Assembly: GCA_020736575.1 (NCBI GenBank)
Contig: JAGPYM010000006.1
Location: 930,001-994,000, forward strand
Direction of reading: 5' to 3'
Source: Thelonectria olida
Taxonomy: Eukaryota; Ascomycota; Sordariomycetes; Hypocreales; Nectriaceae
DNA length: 64,000 nucleotides
The position numbers and the translations under genes were made by a program. This document shows, piece after piece, positions 25,301 to 39,068 of this stretch. Under the pieces are notes generated by a model, which saw nothing but the letters and a program-made list of their open reading frames with translations, had not been told where the DNA came from and ran no database searches. Position 1 is the first letter of the stretch, and the number at the start of each line of letters is the position of its first letter.

Positions 25301-28291
25301 AGATCTCAGCCGTTCGATCGAGGAGGAACCGTCTTGGAGTTGAACGTGGACCACTCTTCTTCCTGCGTCCGCGACAGCCGGGAGTGGAGCGAACGAAGCT
25401 GTTTCCGGACATACAGGCCCTGGCTTCATGCGGAGCGCTTCAAGGTTGCCTGAACCGGTGAACCCTTACCACCCAAGCTTCAAAGTTCAGGGACCAACAA
25501 AGTTACGAAACGTGCGCGCTGTGTGGCCCCCGCCCCACTGTCGACGTCTGCAAGGGTTCTAGCGCGCTTCGGCACATGCCCAGTCAGCCACAGGCGTCAG
25601 GCTCTTGCCACTCACAGTTTGTCACCTGTCTCGGCCATTAAACTTGCGGAAACCTAAACCTGGACTGGAACATGTGGAAGTTGCAAACGTTGAATACCGC
25701 GGTGGTACCCAGGTAGTGACCTTCCAAGTCGTGAGAGCTTCAGCCACGTCAAGCCCTAGACCTTTCGCATGAATGACCACCAACATTTTGATCCCTTCCT
25801 TCTTCCACCTCACTCCAGTCCTGCACGGCGCACAGCATTGCAAGTCCGGAAATCCATCATCGACGGCAACTAACTTTGCGCTTTGAACTTACACCCGTCC
25901 AGCCTGTCCCATGTGGGTTCCGTCTGGGCGTTGCCTCGTGCTAGTTGGCACTCGTGCGAGGTACGTGTTGATCAAAATCGACTTCTCCTAAGCCCGGTCC
26001 TCCTTTGCCAGTGTCCTCGACGCTTTCACGCTTTTCCTATTTCCTCATGATCCTTGCTTCCCTGCCGCGATCCCACTCATTTATACACACATACCCGCCT
26101 TGCAGAATGGCCCCATCTCAGCCACTGTGTTTTTCTATCCAATCCCAATCGCCCACGATGATACCCCATCAGCCAGCCACGGTCGAGCCAGCTCAAGACA
26201 ACCCCAGTCACCAATCACACCTTCACAGCCCATGCTTAGCTTCGGCACTTGTGATTCAACGTTTGCGGCACTTCCCGTGGGCCGGTCTGGACCCTGGAAG
26301 GCAGACATGACCCCCGAACGAAAAAGATGCTGGCCCTAGCCGTACCACAACGTAACCCACCAATGCCAGGAGTTGATGAATGCGGAATTCAGACACAATT
26401 AATCGGGAAGGCGTGCCGTGATTGCTGCAGTTTGCACCATCTCCTGAACCGACCCTCACACCCTCAGGACCACGGACAAAAAGAGTAACTACAGACAGCC
26501 GTGGATGAGCATCGCACAGTACCTTTCTATCCTGGCATGCAAGATAAAGACCGAAAGACACACTGTATCGCGAGCATTCGTACCGCACGCAGCTACAGGC
26601 CACAAAAGAGACCAAAGCAAGGAGCAGACAAGCGCAGACACAGGCCGGGGCACACCCTGGGGAATATGTGGACGACATTAAGGGCGTGAAACCGTACTTT
26701 TCGCACATCTCGTTAAGATTCCCGGGGTCAGCAGGTTGGAGGGAAGCCATGAATTGATCCAGGCTGAACTTTTCAGTCAAACGTTGGATAAGCTCGTCAC
26801 GCTTTTCGGGATGTTGAAAGATATAGCAAAGAAAGACGACACTCGAGGGGAACCCTTCAAGCCCATGATAATACCAAAAGCCCGTTTAGTCCTAACGACA
26901 AAGTCTGCCTTTACATCATATGAATCAGACGCCATGTGTGCGTTTTCTCGGCCAAATGAGCGAATTCACAGCGGCGAACCTCTCACCATCATGGTGCACT
27001 TCAGTCTGGAGCGCCACCGGACGCAACTGATTGCTGCATGTTGTTTGCGAAGCCTCATCGAAGAAATGTAGTTCTGTGAGCTGCCTCTCTTCCTTCGTCT
27101 CTTCTCTTCTGCTTCCCGAGCTCCTCCCTGCCACAGGCAGAGAGACTTGAACCGCTCAAGCAGTACGAGCGTGACCATCCTGAGATGAACGCTTGACGCG
27201 AGATTTACGACGTGGCAATGCGCACTGCTGTGATAAACCCCTTGCTGAAGGACGTGATGTCCTCAAAGATATCTTGAATGGGCGACTGTCGCTTCTCAAC
27301 CTTCAAGGTGGCCAATGCCATCAAGGATACCAATGCAAAATGATGGTATAAGTGCTCATCCAGGGTAATCGCTGTCATCGACCTATTGATACGTTTGTTC
27401 AACAATTAGGCCCCGTATGTCAAGTTGCTTATCAACTGGCGCTCCCCGCGCCCCAATGAATCCAATTTGTAACGCCGTCGAACACCAGCCCAACATTCTC
27501 ACGAATCAACCACGGAAGCCAACCTGAAAGCCCTCGCTGAGATTCGACCTCTCCGAGTGGCACGCAAACCAAAGCAATCCAACCAACCGCTGCTGCCATT
27601 ATTGGACGTGATACGAAGGACAGCAGCTGCACAACCACACGCATCCACGAATGTCAGTGCCCCTGAAGAACGCTTGAAAGCCTTTACATCGGTCTTGATG
27701 GCCCATCCGCTGGGACGAAGATCCTCGACAAGCTCCCAGCTCCAAACGACTCACAGACGCTGTCTCTCTACCGGGTATCATGCAGCTTGTGCAAAGTATG
27801 AGAACCGGACTGCCACTCCGAGCGTTATGCTGCCTCAGACGCGATTCGACATGAAACATTTCTGAAATCGCGTACTTCTCATTCAGGCTCCTAAATTATC
27901 GAGGATATGAAACTTTTGACCAACCACAACTGTCGACAACCGCTTAACGCTGCTTTGTTGTGGACCATGAAGAGGTATTAACCCTATCGGTTCTTATTTT
28001 GGTCTTTTAGAAATAAAATAGAATAAACACATAAGCATGCACTTATAGGATCTTGGTAAATTCATTAGTGTGCTTTATACACATTGCTATCATTTGTACA
28101 AGGTCGGTAACGGATCACACTCGATTGACGACTTGTAATACGAAATCGAAACTCAACACTCGATATTTGCTCAATATGGATCGCATCTTCCTTGTGCCTC
28201 CTTGGTATCTGGTTCGTGCATCTGATCTGATCGACCTCGACTGCATGCATGCCTGCACTCGTCCCATCACCTCCTAACCTCTCAAGAACCT
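22363..28291. other. 5.9-kb gene-poor region
   Basis: No intact gene is supported. Contents by eye: a purine-rich stretch (22500-22860); an A12 run near 23190; unremarkable sequence from 23.2 to 26.2 kb; a possible coding relic on the - strand at about 26.2-27.4 kb (separate entry); and an AT-rich stretch from about 27.9 to 28.15 kb at the 3' end of the transporter gene. Many short open frames occur on both strands without recognisable motifs. Genes made of very short exons, or non-coding RNAs, cannot be excluded. Confidence 0.5.
26256..27390 (-). pseudogene. possible decayed coding region
   Basis: The - strand has protein-like readings in different frames. One is MTAITLDEHLYHHFALVSLM onward, from 27381 (ATG) to a stop at 27205. 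Another runs through about 26870-26690 and includes FQHPEKRDELIQRLTEKFSL followed by MASLQPADPGNLNEMCEKYG. The second frame has a stop (TAA) just upstream and no ATG start. I could not join the pieces with in-phase GT-AG introns. I do not recognise the family. It may be a relic, a gene with an unseen exon structure, or chance. Confidence 0.25.
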
Positions 28292-30415
<2,124 letters not shown>

Positions 30416-31390
30416 GGTTTGGAATTCGACCAAGTGGATCAGGCGTTTTTTTAAGCTTAATTATTTCCCCGGATTCTGTTATGCAAAGGAAGAATGAGGA
30501 GTCTTTTGGGACGATGGCTGGTGAATCGTTCTCGAGGGGGTGGGAGCTCTCGACATGTTAAATCATGCCCATGTACACGCGAAACGTTTCCCCAAGGTTA
30601 CATGAGAAGGACCGAGCACGGCCTTAATTGGTGTAAGATAGTAACTCCCTTGTCGATGCTTCACTTTTTGCCTCGGGAAAAGGGCAATCTAGCTGGAGGC
30701 ACGGTGGCATTGGGGGCTTACGAGGCCATGCCTGCTGCCAATTTCTTCAACCAACATGTCGATTGGCCTCGCCTATTCTCTGGTCGATGGGCCAAGCCTC
30801 GAACATGTTTGCCAACGCCGTCGAGATGCACAAGTCGAAGGGCAGTGCCAGACTGCCAGGACGGACGAAAAAAGGTCCACGAATGATGGACTCGTCTTGG
30901 CTTGAAGGGCACAACACCAATGACGACGCCCAGGAGCATGTGTGAGCCATGAACCACCACAAGAGGCGTCTTCCAGGCGTGGACTTGGGGTTCAATGGCC
31001 TGACCAAGATGGCTCTCCCCAAACTCCACGACCACATCTACGAGCTGCGTGCGGGGACCCCAATGCCGACGACGCGGGGATGCGGAGGTTCTCCACCGAA
31101 GAAGCTCCTGGTCTAGGAGCATTCACTCTCGTTTCGAGAAAGGTTATTCAGTCACCATCTCCCCCCATTTCACGTTGGGGGTGTCGAGGCGGGCTGTGAT
31201 ACGTGGGATATTCCCTCTCCGGACAGGGGTGCGCGCTCTGGCGGGCCGGCTGCCAATGCTTCAGTGTTATGCTTGGATTATGTTTAAATGAAAAGAAGTG
31301 AGATGATGATCCAGGCAGCATCGACAGAGCCATCATTCGATTGATGGAACAAATCGTCCGTCGAGATATCCCGCCTATCATCGCCGCCCC
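30416..31390. promoter_or_regulatory. intergenic, transporter promoter region
   Basis: About 975 bp between the DUF2264 gene stop and the transporter start, both on the - strand. It should hold the transporter promoter. No coding region is supported and no specific site could be named with confidence. Confidence 0.4.
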
Positions 31391-33706
31391 TCAGATCTGC
31401 TGCTGTCCCTCCATCTCCAGCTCCAGCCAGCCCGGAACAGCAGGAGGCTTATCCCAGCCGTCCAAGTACCTCTCCCTGTCGCCGGATGGCTTTGCGTAGA
31501 TGGCCGAGACGTACCACACCGACTCACCGGCGCGGATGGTATGTTGCAGCGTGGGAATCGTGCTGCGGCTGGACACCAGGTTGGAGTTCGGATCCGCGTT
31601 GACCACCATCGCCTGACGCGCCTCCATGGCCTCGAGCGCCCGGATGCCCACTGCGCCGCGAGACACTGCAAACGCCCCCGACTTGCCAGACGCCCAGCCG
31701 GCCGGGGACTTGACATCGTAGTTGCCAATCAGCTTGGGAGACGTGCCTTCGTGCTTCGCCTCGTCGTAAAGATCCAAGTATCGCCCGTCCGTCGAGTTGA
31801 CGTTGCTGATGGCGAAGGATCCATCCGCCGTCATGACTTCGCGACCAGCCTCGATGTGGTGCACTCGAAGATGCCAGTTGGGCGTGTCCTCTTCGGGCGG
31901 CACCAAAGTGGTCTTGATCTTGACATCTGGGAATGGCTTCCACACCGACACCAACACGGGCTTGTCATGACGATACTCGAGGCCCGAGCGCTCTGAGAGC
32001 CTTCGTGTTTTCCAATATTCGCCTCCGTCGTCCGAGAGACCAAGCTGCGAAGCAAGAGCATATTGCTCGAGCGAGAAGAGGCCGGGAGGAACAGAGTATC
32101 CATATGCGCTGCTGTACGCAAATCCTCCGTACTTGGCGTGTGTTCCTTTCATCGGGTAGCTGCACGCCTGGCCAGACGAGAGCAGCATGCAATGGCCTCC
32201 CAGGTAGCTATCTTCTGGTCAGAATTTGCTCCCCAAAATGAGATTCTCCATTGTCCTCACCTCATAATATGCCCCGGGTGTTGGAGAGCCTTGACCTTGG
32301 GAATAACGTCGCTTGCGAGCTCTTCCTCGGATGTCCAGAAAGGATGATCGGCTGGAACAGCCAAGCATATGAAGGCCAAACAAGCCCAATACTTTCAACA
32401 TACAACGTCAGCTCGGCACTTTCGACTCGAGTAGATGATGCTTACCGGGCTCCCAGGGCTATTGTAGTTCTCTGCCATCTACACCAAGTGAGCGAGTGAC
32501 AAAGCAAGGCCGAGATTGGACAAATACTCACATACATGTTTGGGTATGAATACCCAATCGACAGCGTCCCGCTCGACGTCCAGATATCGCTTTGCGTCTG
32601 CCACCAGCGCAGGTTGCGTAGCACGATGCCCTTGACCATGCCCCAGGTCAGTGGTTTCGGGAGCTCAACGTCGGCATACGCCAGAGCACCCCAGAAAGAA
32701 ACCATGGCGAAGCGGTAGATGACGCTGCGTCCATACGGGATCGCTCTTCCTTCGTCGTCAAAGTAGTGAGCCAGATCCAATGCGACCATTTGGGCCCTTT
32801 TCTTGAACTCCTGCGCACGCTCTGGATCCTCGTCCCCGGCAAGCTTCGCATAGAGGAGTTGTAATAACTGGATGGCGAAGCTCGACGAGTAGTAATCCAT
32901 TTCTAAATACTGTTCCAGCGAGACTGCTCAGTCGATATATCGGATGAGGGGACTCACGGTGAATGCCTTCGGGGCCATCGTTGGACCAGCCGCCTCCGCG
33001 GTAAAAGGTTTCCAGGTGCTTGATATCGCTCTCAAGGCGTTCCTGGGAGAAGTTGCCGCCGTTCTTCTTGAGTCCCAAGTTGGCAAAGACGCGGAACCAC
33101 AGCCAGTTTGTGTTTGGCATGCTACGTGTTGGTCAGCAGAGCGAGCTGCAGTATATACAGGGGAGTTGCTAATCGACTTTTTCTCATTGATGGAGTTTCC
33201 GAGCCAAGTCTCGACGTTTGCCTTGTCCTTTTCAGAGAAGCTGTCCCATATTTCAGGCACGACAGCCAGAGCGAAGCCTGCAACGGTCAGCTCAGATGCT
33301 CCTCTCAGAGACGGCGGCGTAAGCTACCTAACGGGCACATCTCAACCATTCTCTGGTCATTGTCTCGAGGGTATCCCCAGTATTCCGGGTTCTCGGGGTC
33401 GGTGCCGGCCTTGATGCCTTGAATCCACCATTCCTTGCCATGGTAGTCCCCTCCCCCAGCAAGTAGGGCGGCAAGCCCCCAGAGCGGACGGCATATTCCC
33501 TCAACCTCTGAAGCGGTTTGGTCAAAACGCACGGCAGTGGCGCCGGGGCACTTGACGCGTGATTTCTGGGGGGAGAAGAAAGGTTCGAGGGGGTCGAGGA
33601 GCGTGCGGAGAAGCTCCTGCACCGAGGCTCGGTCGGTGATGTTGACATTGGCAAAGGGATGGACGCCATCGTAGCCCAGGCAGAGTCCTTTGCTGTGTGA
33701 GGCCAT
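31391..33706 (-). CDS. DUF2264 domain protein, predicted intracellular glycan hydrolase
   Basis: Seven exons: 33706-33328, 33277-33178, 33121-32958, 32926-32532, 32478-32446, 32391-32261 and 32207-31391. They give 672 residues. The first about 390 residues read as a DUF2264 (PF10022) domain: [61 protein letters not shown], and [12 protein letters not shown] recreated by splicing. The rest is a beta-rich C-terminal part. From memory, DUF2264 proteins are alpha-barrel glycoside-hydrolase relatives and are linked with CAZy GH154; that link should be checked. No signal peptide is visible, so the protein is probably cytosolic. One intron uses a weak GTCGAT donor, and another has a tandem GAGCAG acceptor. 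The neighbouring sugar importer suggests import followed by intracellular cleavage. Confidence 0.85.
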
Positions 33707-34813
33707 TGCTGCAATTGTCTCTCAATTCATTTAGTCATTGATTCAATGTTGGGTTGGGTTTCTAAAGAGATGCATTGCGTGGAGGGGCAACGACATGAAG
33801 TAGTCGTGCAGCATGGCGCCGTTCTCGGTGCATCTATTCCCGGGGAATAAGAAGATTGGGGGAGGGGGGGAAATGATACCACAGGTTTGGTGACGGGCGA
33901 GGTTTCCCTTGCTCGGTGGCCTGGTCATGCATGATAAAGAGCGGGGTTTGGTGAAGCTGGGGGTGTAACGTTGGTGAGCGATCTGCAATGGTGATCGTGA
34001 TGATGGCCATGATGATGGTGGGGGATGGGGAGAGGAGAGAGGGGGCCGGCTAAATGGAGGGTGTTCGATAGAATAGCTACTTATGTATATGAGAAGAGCA
34101 ATGCTGTTATTGGCATGACTATCGGATCCAAAAACACGACGAAACATGGCGTGCTCAATGACGACAAGTGTCGCACCGCCTGCTGTCAAATCTGAGACGT
34201 CCCATATCTTCTATTCGGAGATATTATCTAACTTCAAGGCACCAAACCGTGTTTAGTCGCGTCTTGGCGTTCGATTGAGTTTCAATTTATTTTGGACGGC
34301 GTGTTATTCAACTTCAGCTTCATCTTCACATGTGCCACTCCTCTTATAGCAAGGACTGCATGTTTCTTCCCATTGCCGGAGATAGCTTGGCAAGATGGAT
34401 AGGCAGAACGCATATAAATCCACCTTGGCCATCGCCTTGTTCCCGAGGTCGAGGCTCGCCATCTCTCGCTTTGCATCGGCCATGATACCGCAGAAGCATG
34501 TGCGTGTGAAGTACATGTCGCCCAGGACCCGACATGCAACCCCCGAAAGACCAATCAGGATGCGTATACAGACCTTAAACTTGTTCTAGTCTGCATTATG
34601 CATCATGGGAAACTGTCTTGTCTTCGTCTCGGCCGAATTAGGTTCTACTTGACGACGAGACCGACTCGTCTCCATGGAGCTTCCACATCGGGAAATGCAT
34701 AGATATGCATCGATAGATAGGCACACCAACTACCTACACATAAAAGCCAAGTAGCCCATTCTTCCTTCGTCAATCATATCGTCAATCATCACTCATACAC
34801 TCACGCATCCAAC
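33707..34813. promoter_or_regulatory. divergent intergenic region, DUF2264 gene / aminotransferase
   Basis: 1.1 kb between the divergent starts of the DUF2264 gene (-) and the class-III aminotransferase gene (+), so both promoters should lie here. It has a G-rich run at 33857-33869 and a TATGCAT/ATCGAT-rich patch at 34697-34722. No coding region is supported. Confidence 0.4.
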
Positions 34814-36400
34814 ATGGCGCTCCAGCCAAAGCAGCTGCACAGAGCTCTCATCCGGCATCGCCCCGTCTCACTCCCCAGCCTGCGCCCCCTCTCGACCCTA
34901 TACGCCAAGATAGACACCGCACCTCAAACAATAACGGGAAGTCAAGGCAACTACCTCTACACTCGCGACGGAAAATCCATCTTCGACGCAAGCGCAGGCG
35001 CATCCGTAGTTTCCGTCGGCCACAACGACCCGCGAGTCAAGCAGGCCATCGTCGAACAGCTTGATCGCGTCGCCTTTACTTACAACCCCTTCTTCACCAC
35101 TCCCGCGGTTGAGCAGCTTGCTCAGCTACTTACACATTCTACCAATGGCGAGATGAGCAAGGTCTTTTTCGTGAGCTCCGGTGTGTCTCATCTCTCTTCA
35201 TTCGCGAAAGCTGAATGCTGAACGCGACCCCAGGGACCGAGGCAGTCGAAGCAGCTCTCAAGATGGCGAGGCAATACTTCACAGAACTACCCACGCCCCA
35301 GCCCAACAGAACTCGATTTATCGCGCGAAAGCAGTCCTATCACGGCAACACGCTCGGCTCCTTGGCGACGGGTTATCACGCAGCCCGCAGGAAGGTATAC
35401 GAGCCAATCCTGGCCACGAACATCTCCCATGTATCTCCCTGCTACGCATACCGAAATATGAAGGCCGGCGAGACGGAGGAGCAGTACGTCGCTCGTCTTG
35501 CCGACGAATTGGATCGCGAGTTCCAGGCCGTCGGGCCCGAGACGGTTTGCGCCTTTGTCGCAGAGACGGTTTCTGGGACGGTAGGTTTGCCCCGGGTCAC
35601 CAAGTCCTTACAGCTAACACTCGAAACGCAAAGTCTTTAGGGTGCGTGCCTCCTGTTCGAGGATACTTCAAAGCCATGAAACAAGTCTGCGATCGACACG
35701 GCGCCCTGCTCATCATGGACGAAGTAATGTCTGGCATGGGCCGCACCGGCTACCTGCACGCCTGGGAGGAAGAAGGCGTCGTGCCAGACCTCCAAACCGT
35801 GGCAAAAGGTCTTGGTTCTGGCTATTTGCCCATCGGCGCCCTGCTGGTCAACAAACGGGTAGCAGACGCCTTTTCCCAAGGGACGGGGGCTTTCGTTCAC
35901 AGCCAGACCTACCAGGCTCATCCGCTGGCATGCGCAGCTTCATATGCCGTGCAGAAGATCATCGAGGAGGACAACCTGCTAGCAAACACACGAGAAAATG
36001 GTGCCTACCTTGGAAGACTCCTTCAAGAACGCCTTGGGGGCCATGAGAATGTGGGAGATATTCGAGGCCGCGGCTTGTTCTGGGCAGTAAGTCGACACGC
36101 ATTCATTCACCCTGCAACGTTCCCCCGTTTTAAGCTGACTTTCTTGTGAAGATTGAATTTGTACGTAACAAAGCAACCAAGGAGCCATTCCCCCCAAAAG
36201 ATCAGTTAGCAGCACGGATTCACAAGACAGGACTGCAACCCGAGTATGGCGTCTCGGTGATTCCGGCCAGTGGTAATATCAATGGCGTCGATGGAGACCT
36301 TATCATCATTTCTCCGCCACTCATCGTAACGAAGGACGAAGTCGACTTAGTCGTCAGCAAAATCGAGGCTGTGCTGGATGCCGTCCTTGGGAAGCAGTAG
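34814..36400 (+). CDS. class-III PLP-dependent aminotransferase
   Basis: Exons 34814-35180, 35234-35580, 35634-36086 and 36152-36400 give 471 residues. The first about 30 residues are Arg/Leu/Ser-rich with no acidic residue, like a mitochondrial presequence. Class-III motifs follow: FVSSGTEAVEAALKMAR (phosphate-binding region, joined by splicing), SYHGNTLG, LIMDEVMSGMGRTG, and TVAKGLGSGYLPIGA with the PLP-binding lysine. The C-terminal domain has RGRGLFWA. Family role: transfers amino groups from omega-amino acids or similar amines to a keto acid. The exact substrate cannot be read, and it is not clearly ornithine, GABA or acetylornithine aminotransferase. It ends 113 bp from the Zn2Cys6 gene, tail to tail. 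Confidence 0.92.
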
Positions 36401-36513
36401 TGCACACTGCGAAATCAAGATATCCTCATTGCTGATCCATGTACCTATTCATTATTCCCAATATTGCATCCAAGTCCACCTAATAACACCCCGAATACTT
36501 ATTTCCCACAGAA

Positions 36514-38066
36514 TCACATAATAAGGGCTTGTCCTGGGCGGCCTAGCAAGCTTGTCCAACGAACCGAGGACTCAGCCGCCCAGATCTCTTGGATTTGATC
36601 AACAGCTTTCATAACATTCCAGCATCCAGTTTTCCGGTGCAGAGAAGTCAACTTGCCCAAGAAGAACTCTCGGTGATCCGGCGTCGAGCTCTCGGCAGCC
36701 ACGACGAAATACGCCCACGTCAAGACATGTCGGCCGACAATATCCGTATATGGATCGACTTCTTCCAGGACGCACTTGAACCTTTCCACCTGGCATACAG
36801 TTTGGCACGACGGAGGATTGTACTTTGCTCTGTGGGCGTAGATGTCACAGGCCAGCGCGAGCAACTCGAACAGCTGGTCAATGAGGTGCTGGAGTTCGGG
36901 GTGAAACCGTAGGCCCCATTCCAGGAAGTCCAGACATGAACGTCCTCGGGCTCGGAGGTACTCTGTCCCGTTCATCTCGTCCATGAGTGTTTCTCCGAAT
37001 AAGCAGAGTCTAGAAAATGAAATTGGTTAGAGATGACGATGTGGGAAGAAAGTGGGGAGAGGCCGTACCTGAGAATCTGGATCTTAATAAACTCGCCAAA
37101 CTGGGATGTCAAGTTCTCCAAACTATGCCCTGCGAGATTGAGAACCGTCCGAAGTGACCCGTAAATGTGTTTGAAGCCATCACTCCCGCTGATCATCTCT
37201 CTCAGGTGGAGCAACAGCAACGCTGTCATGGCCGATTCATCTTGATGAGGCGGACACTCATTCGACCTCGCAATGAGGTCTCGCAGCAGACTTTCGTACG
37301 TCTCGGATCGCTCGAGCTTGGTATTGCCGCACTGCAAGAACAAGTGCTGCTCTGCAACGACAACGATGGCTTGCCTCACCAAGGGGTCTGTCTCGGCCCG
37401 GGGGAGGACCAAGTCGCGGTAGCCGTTGAAGCCCAAGTTGATGATGGCAGTAACTTGAGCAATATGATCAGAGACTGCAGCGAGGTGTATTATTAGCCAA
37501 TGAAGGATGGGCACAGGCTGAAAGGGGGGCGGCGCTCACAATATTGAAGGAAGAAGCGGGTGCCAGCGTCGATGTGGTCAAGTCCCACTTCGATTAAGCT
37601 TGCATAGTCGCTCTCTACGAGCTTGCCGGATGAGACATGTTCCTGAGATGGACTGGGAACGAGATTCGATTGACGAATAGACTCCTCAGTCTCAGTCTCG
37701 TCACTGTCATCATCCTGGACGGGCGGGGTGGCTTTCCTATTCAAGACGCTTGGGTCCTGGGGTTGTTCATCCAGAACAGGCAGTGTCTTGCCGGTAAGTT
37801 TCCCCCTCGAGGCCACGCCTTGGTTAAAACGGTAGCGAATCCCCAGTCCGCTGCATTTAATGTTCTTTGCACGGCATTTCTGGCAACTCGGCTCCTCTCG
37901 ATCACAGTCGATGCGACGGCGCGAGCACTCGTAGCAACCTAGAAATTGCGTCCACCTTTGTCAGTTCGGTTTGAACTTGAGAGCATTAGATTGGGGGGCA
38001 AAAAGACATACCTTTTATCTTAGGTCTCTTTGGTCGACCTGTCTGACGAGGCTGGTCCGGGACCAT
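36514..38066 (-). CDS. Zn2Cys6 fungal transcription factor
   Basis: Exons 38066-38012, 37938-37540, 37474-37069 and 37009-36514 give 451 residues. The first two exons join to form a complete binuclear zinc cluster at about 20-46: CYECSRRRIDC then DREEPSCQKCRAKNIKC (C-x2-C-x6-C-x6-C-x2-C-x6-C), preceded by a basic GRPKRPKIK segment. An acidic Ser/Thr/Glu linker follows. From about 130 onward a helical region resembles the fungal-specific TF domain of the PF11951 type. It is a sequence-specific nuclear DNA-binding regulator. Its position beside the aminotransferase, DUF2264 and transporter genes makes it a candidate local regulator; that is inference. Confidence 0.92.
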
Positions 38067-39068
38067 TACGTGCTATTTCTTTGCCTTGTCCCTGGTCAAT
38101 TGATTCAACGTCGTGGCTTTCGGGGAGGGCTGCGACCAGATCTGTCGGCTGGGAGCAACAGGAACAGAGAGCAGATTGGATTGCCCATCAATGAGGAACT
38201 TGGCGAAATGATCTGATGAAGGGAGCAGGGGCAATTCAACAAGTCAAAGTGTCTCTCACCATTGTCGGACACAACTTATCACGAGTCACGTCTCACAGAT
38301 AAAGCCCGGAGCTTCAGGCCGATGGAGCGAGCGGGGTTGTCGAACCGGCCGGAAGATAAGGGATTGAGCACTGTATTTCGTACCTTTGCCTCCGTCCACG
38401 GAGTCGACGCTAGATGGTGTTAGTGGCCGTTGGTGTCTCTTTGCCATGCCTCGCTCTGCTGGGTATCGTGATGGAGGGGATGGGTTTTGACCCAAAAGAG
38501 AAGGTTGATGGAGACGCAGGAAGAGAGTCCCACTGTGCCGGCACCTGACCATGAAGATGACAATTGTCCTACCTAGTCTAGCTACTTCGAGAGAAAAGAT
38601 AGCAAAGAAATGCATAGGCCGATTGATGCTATTTGTTGGTGGGTGACTAGATAGATACGAAGCCAGTTTGAATAGTTGAGTGTTTCAGCTCGAATCCAAA
38701 AGATCAATTAGTCGTCATGTTTGCTTCATGCCTAAGACTCACTCGACATTGTCAGCCGCAACGCCTCGTGGCTGATGCCTTACCCTGGACCACAGCTCAG
38801 AGCAAATGGAAGTCTCCGAAATCACCTGCCGCAACTCCTCTATCCTTGGATACTGCAACGCACAAGTCACGAGAAACGGCCTCACATTTCCGGACCTGAT
38901 ACACCTTCGCCCTCGTTACACAATCGACCCAGATGCTCAAGACGACTAGCTCTAGCTTTATTTTTATTGGTCCTTCACCGACCTGACACAAGCGCTATCA
39001 GCCCGCGTCCCTTTGCCATTCCTTGGGCGCCCTACCCTGGGGCAACGCGCAAACCAAACACCTTCAGA
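38067..39068. promoter_or_regulatory. divergent intergenic region, Zn2Cys6 gene / ASXH gene
   Basis: 1.0 kb between divergent starts. Open frames inside it (for example - strand 38286-38615) show no recognisable domain. No RNA gene seen. Confidence 0.45.
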
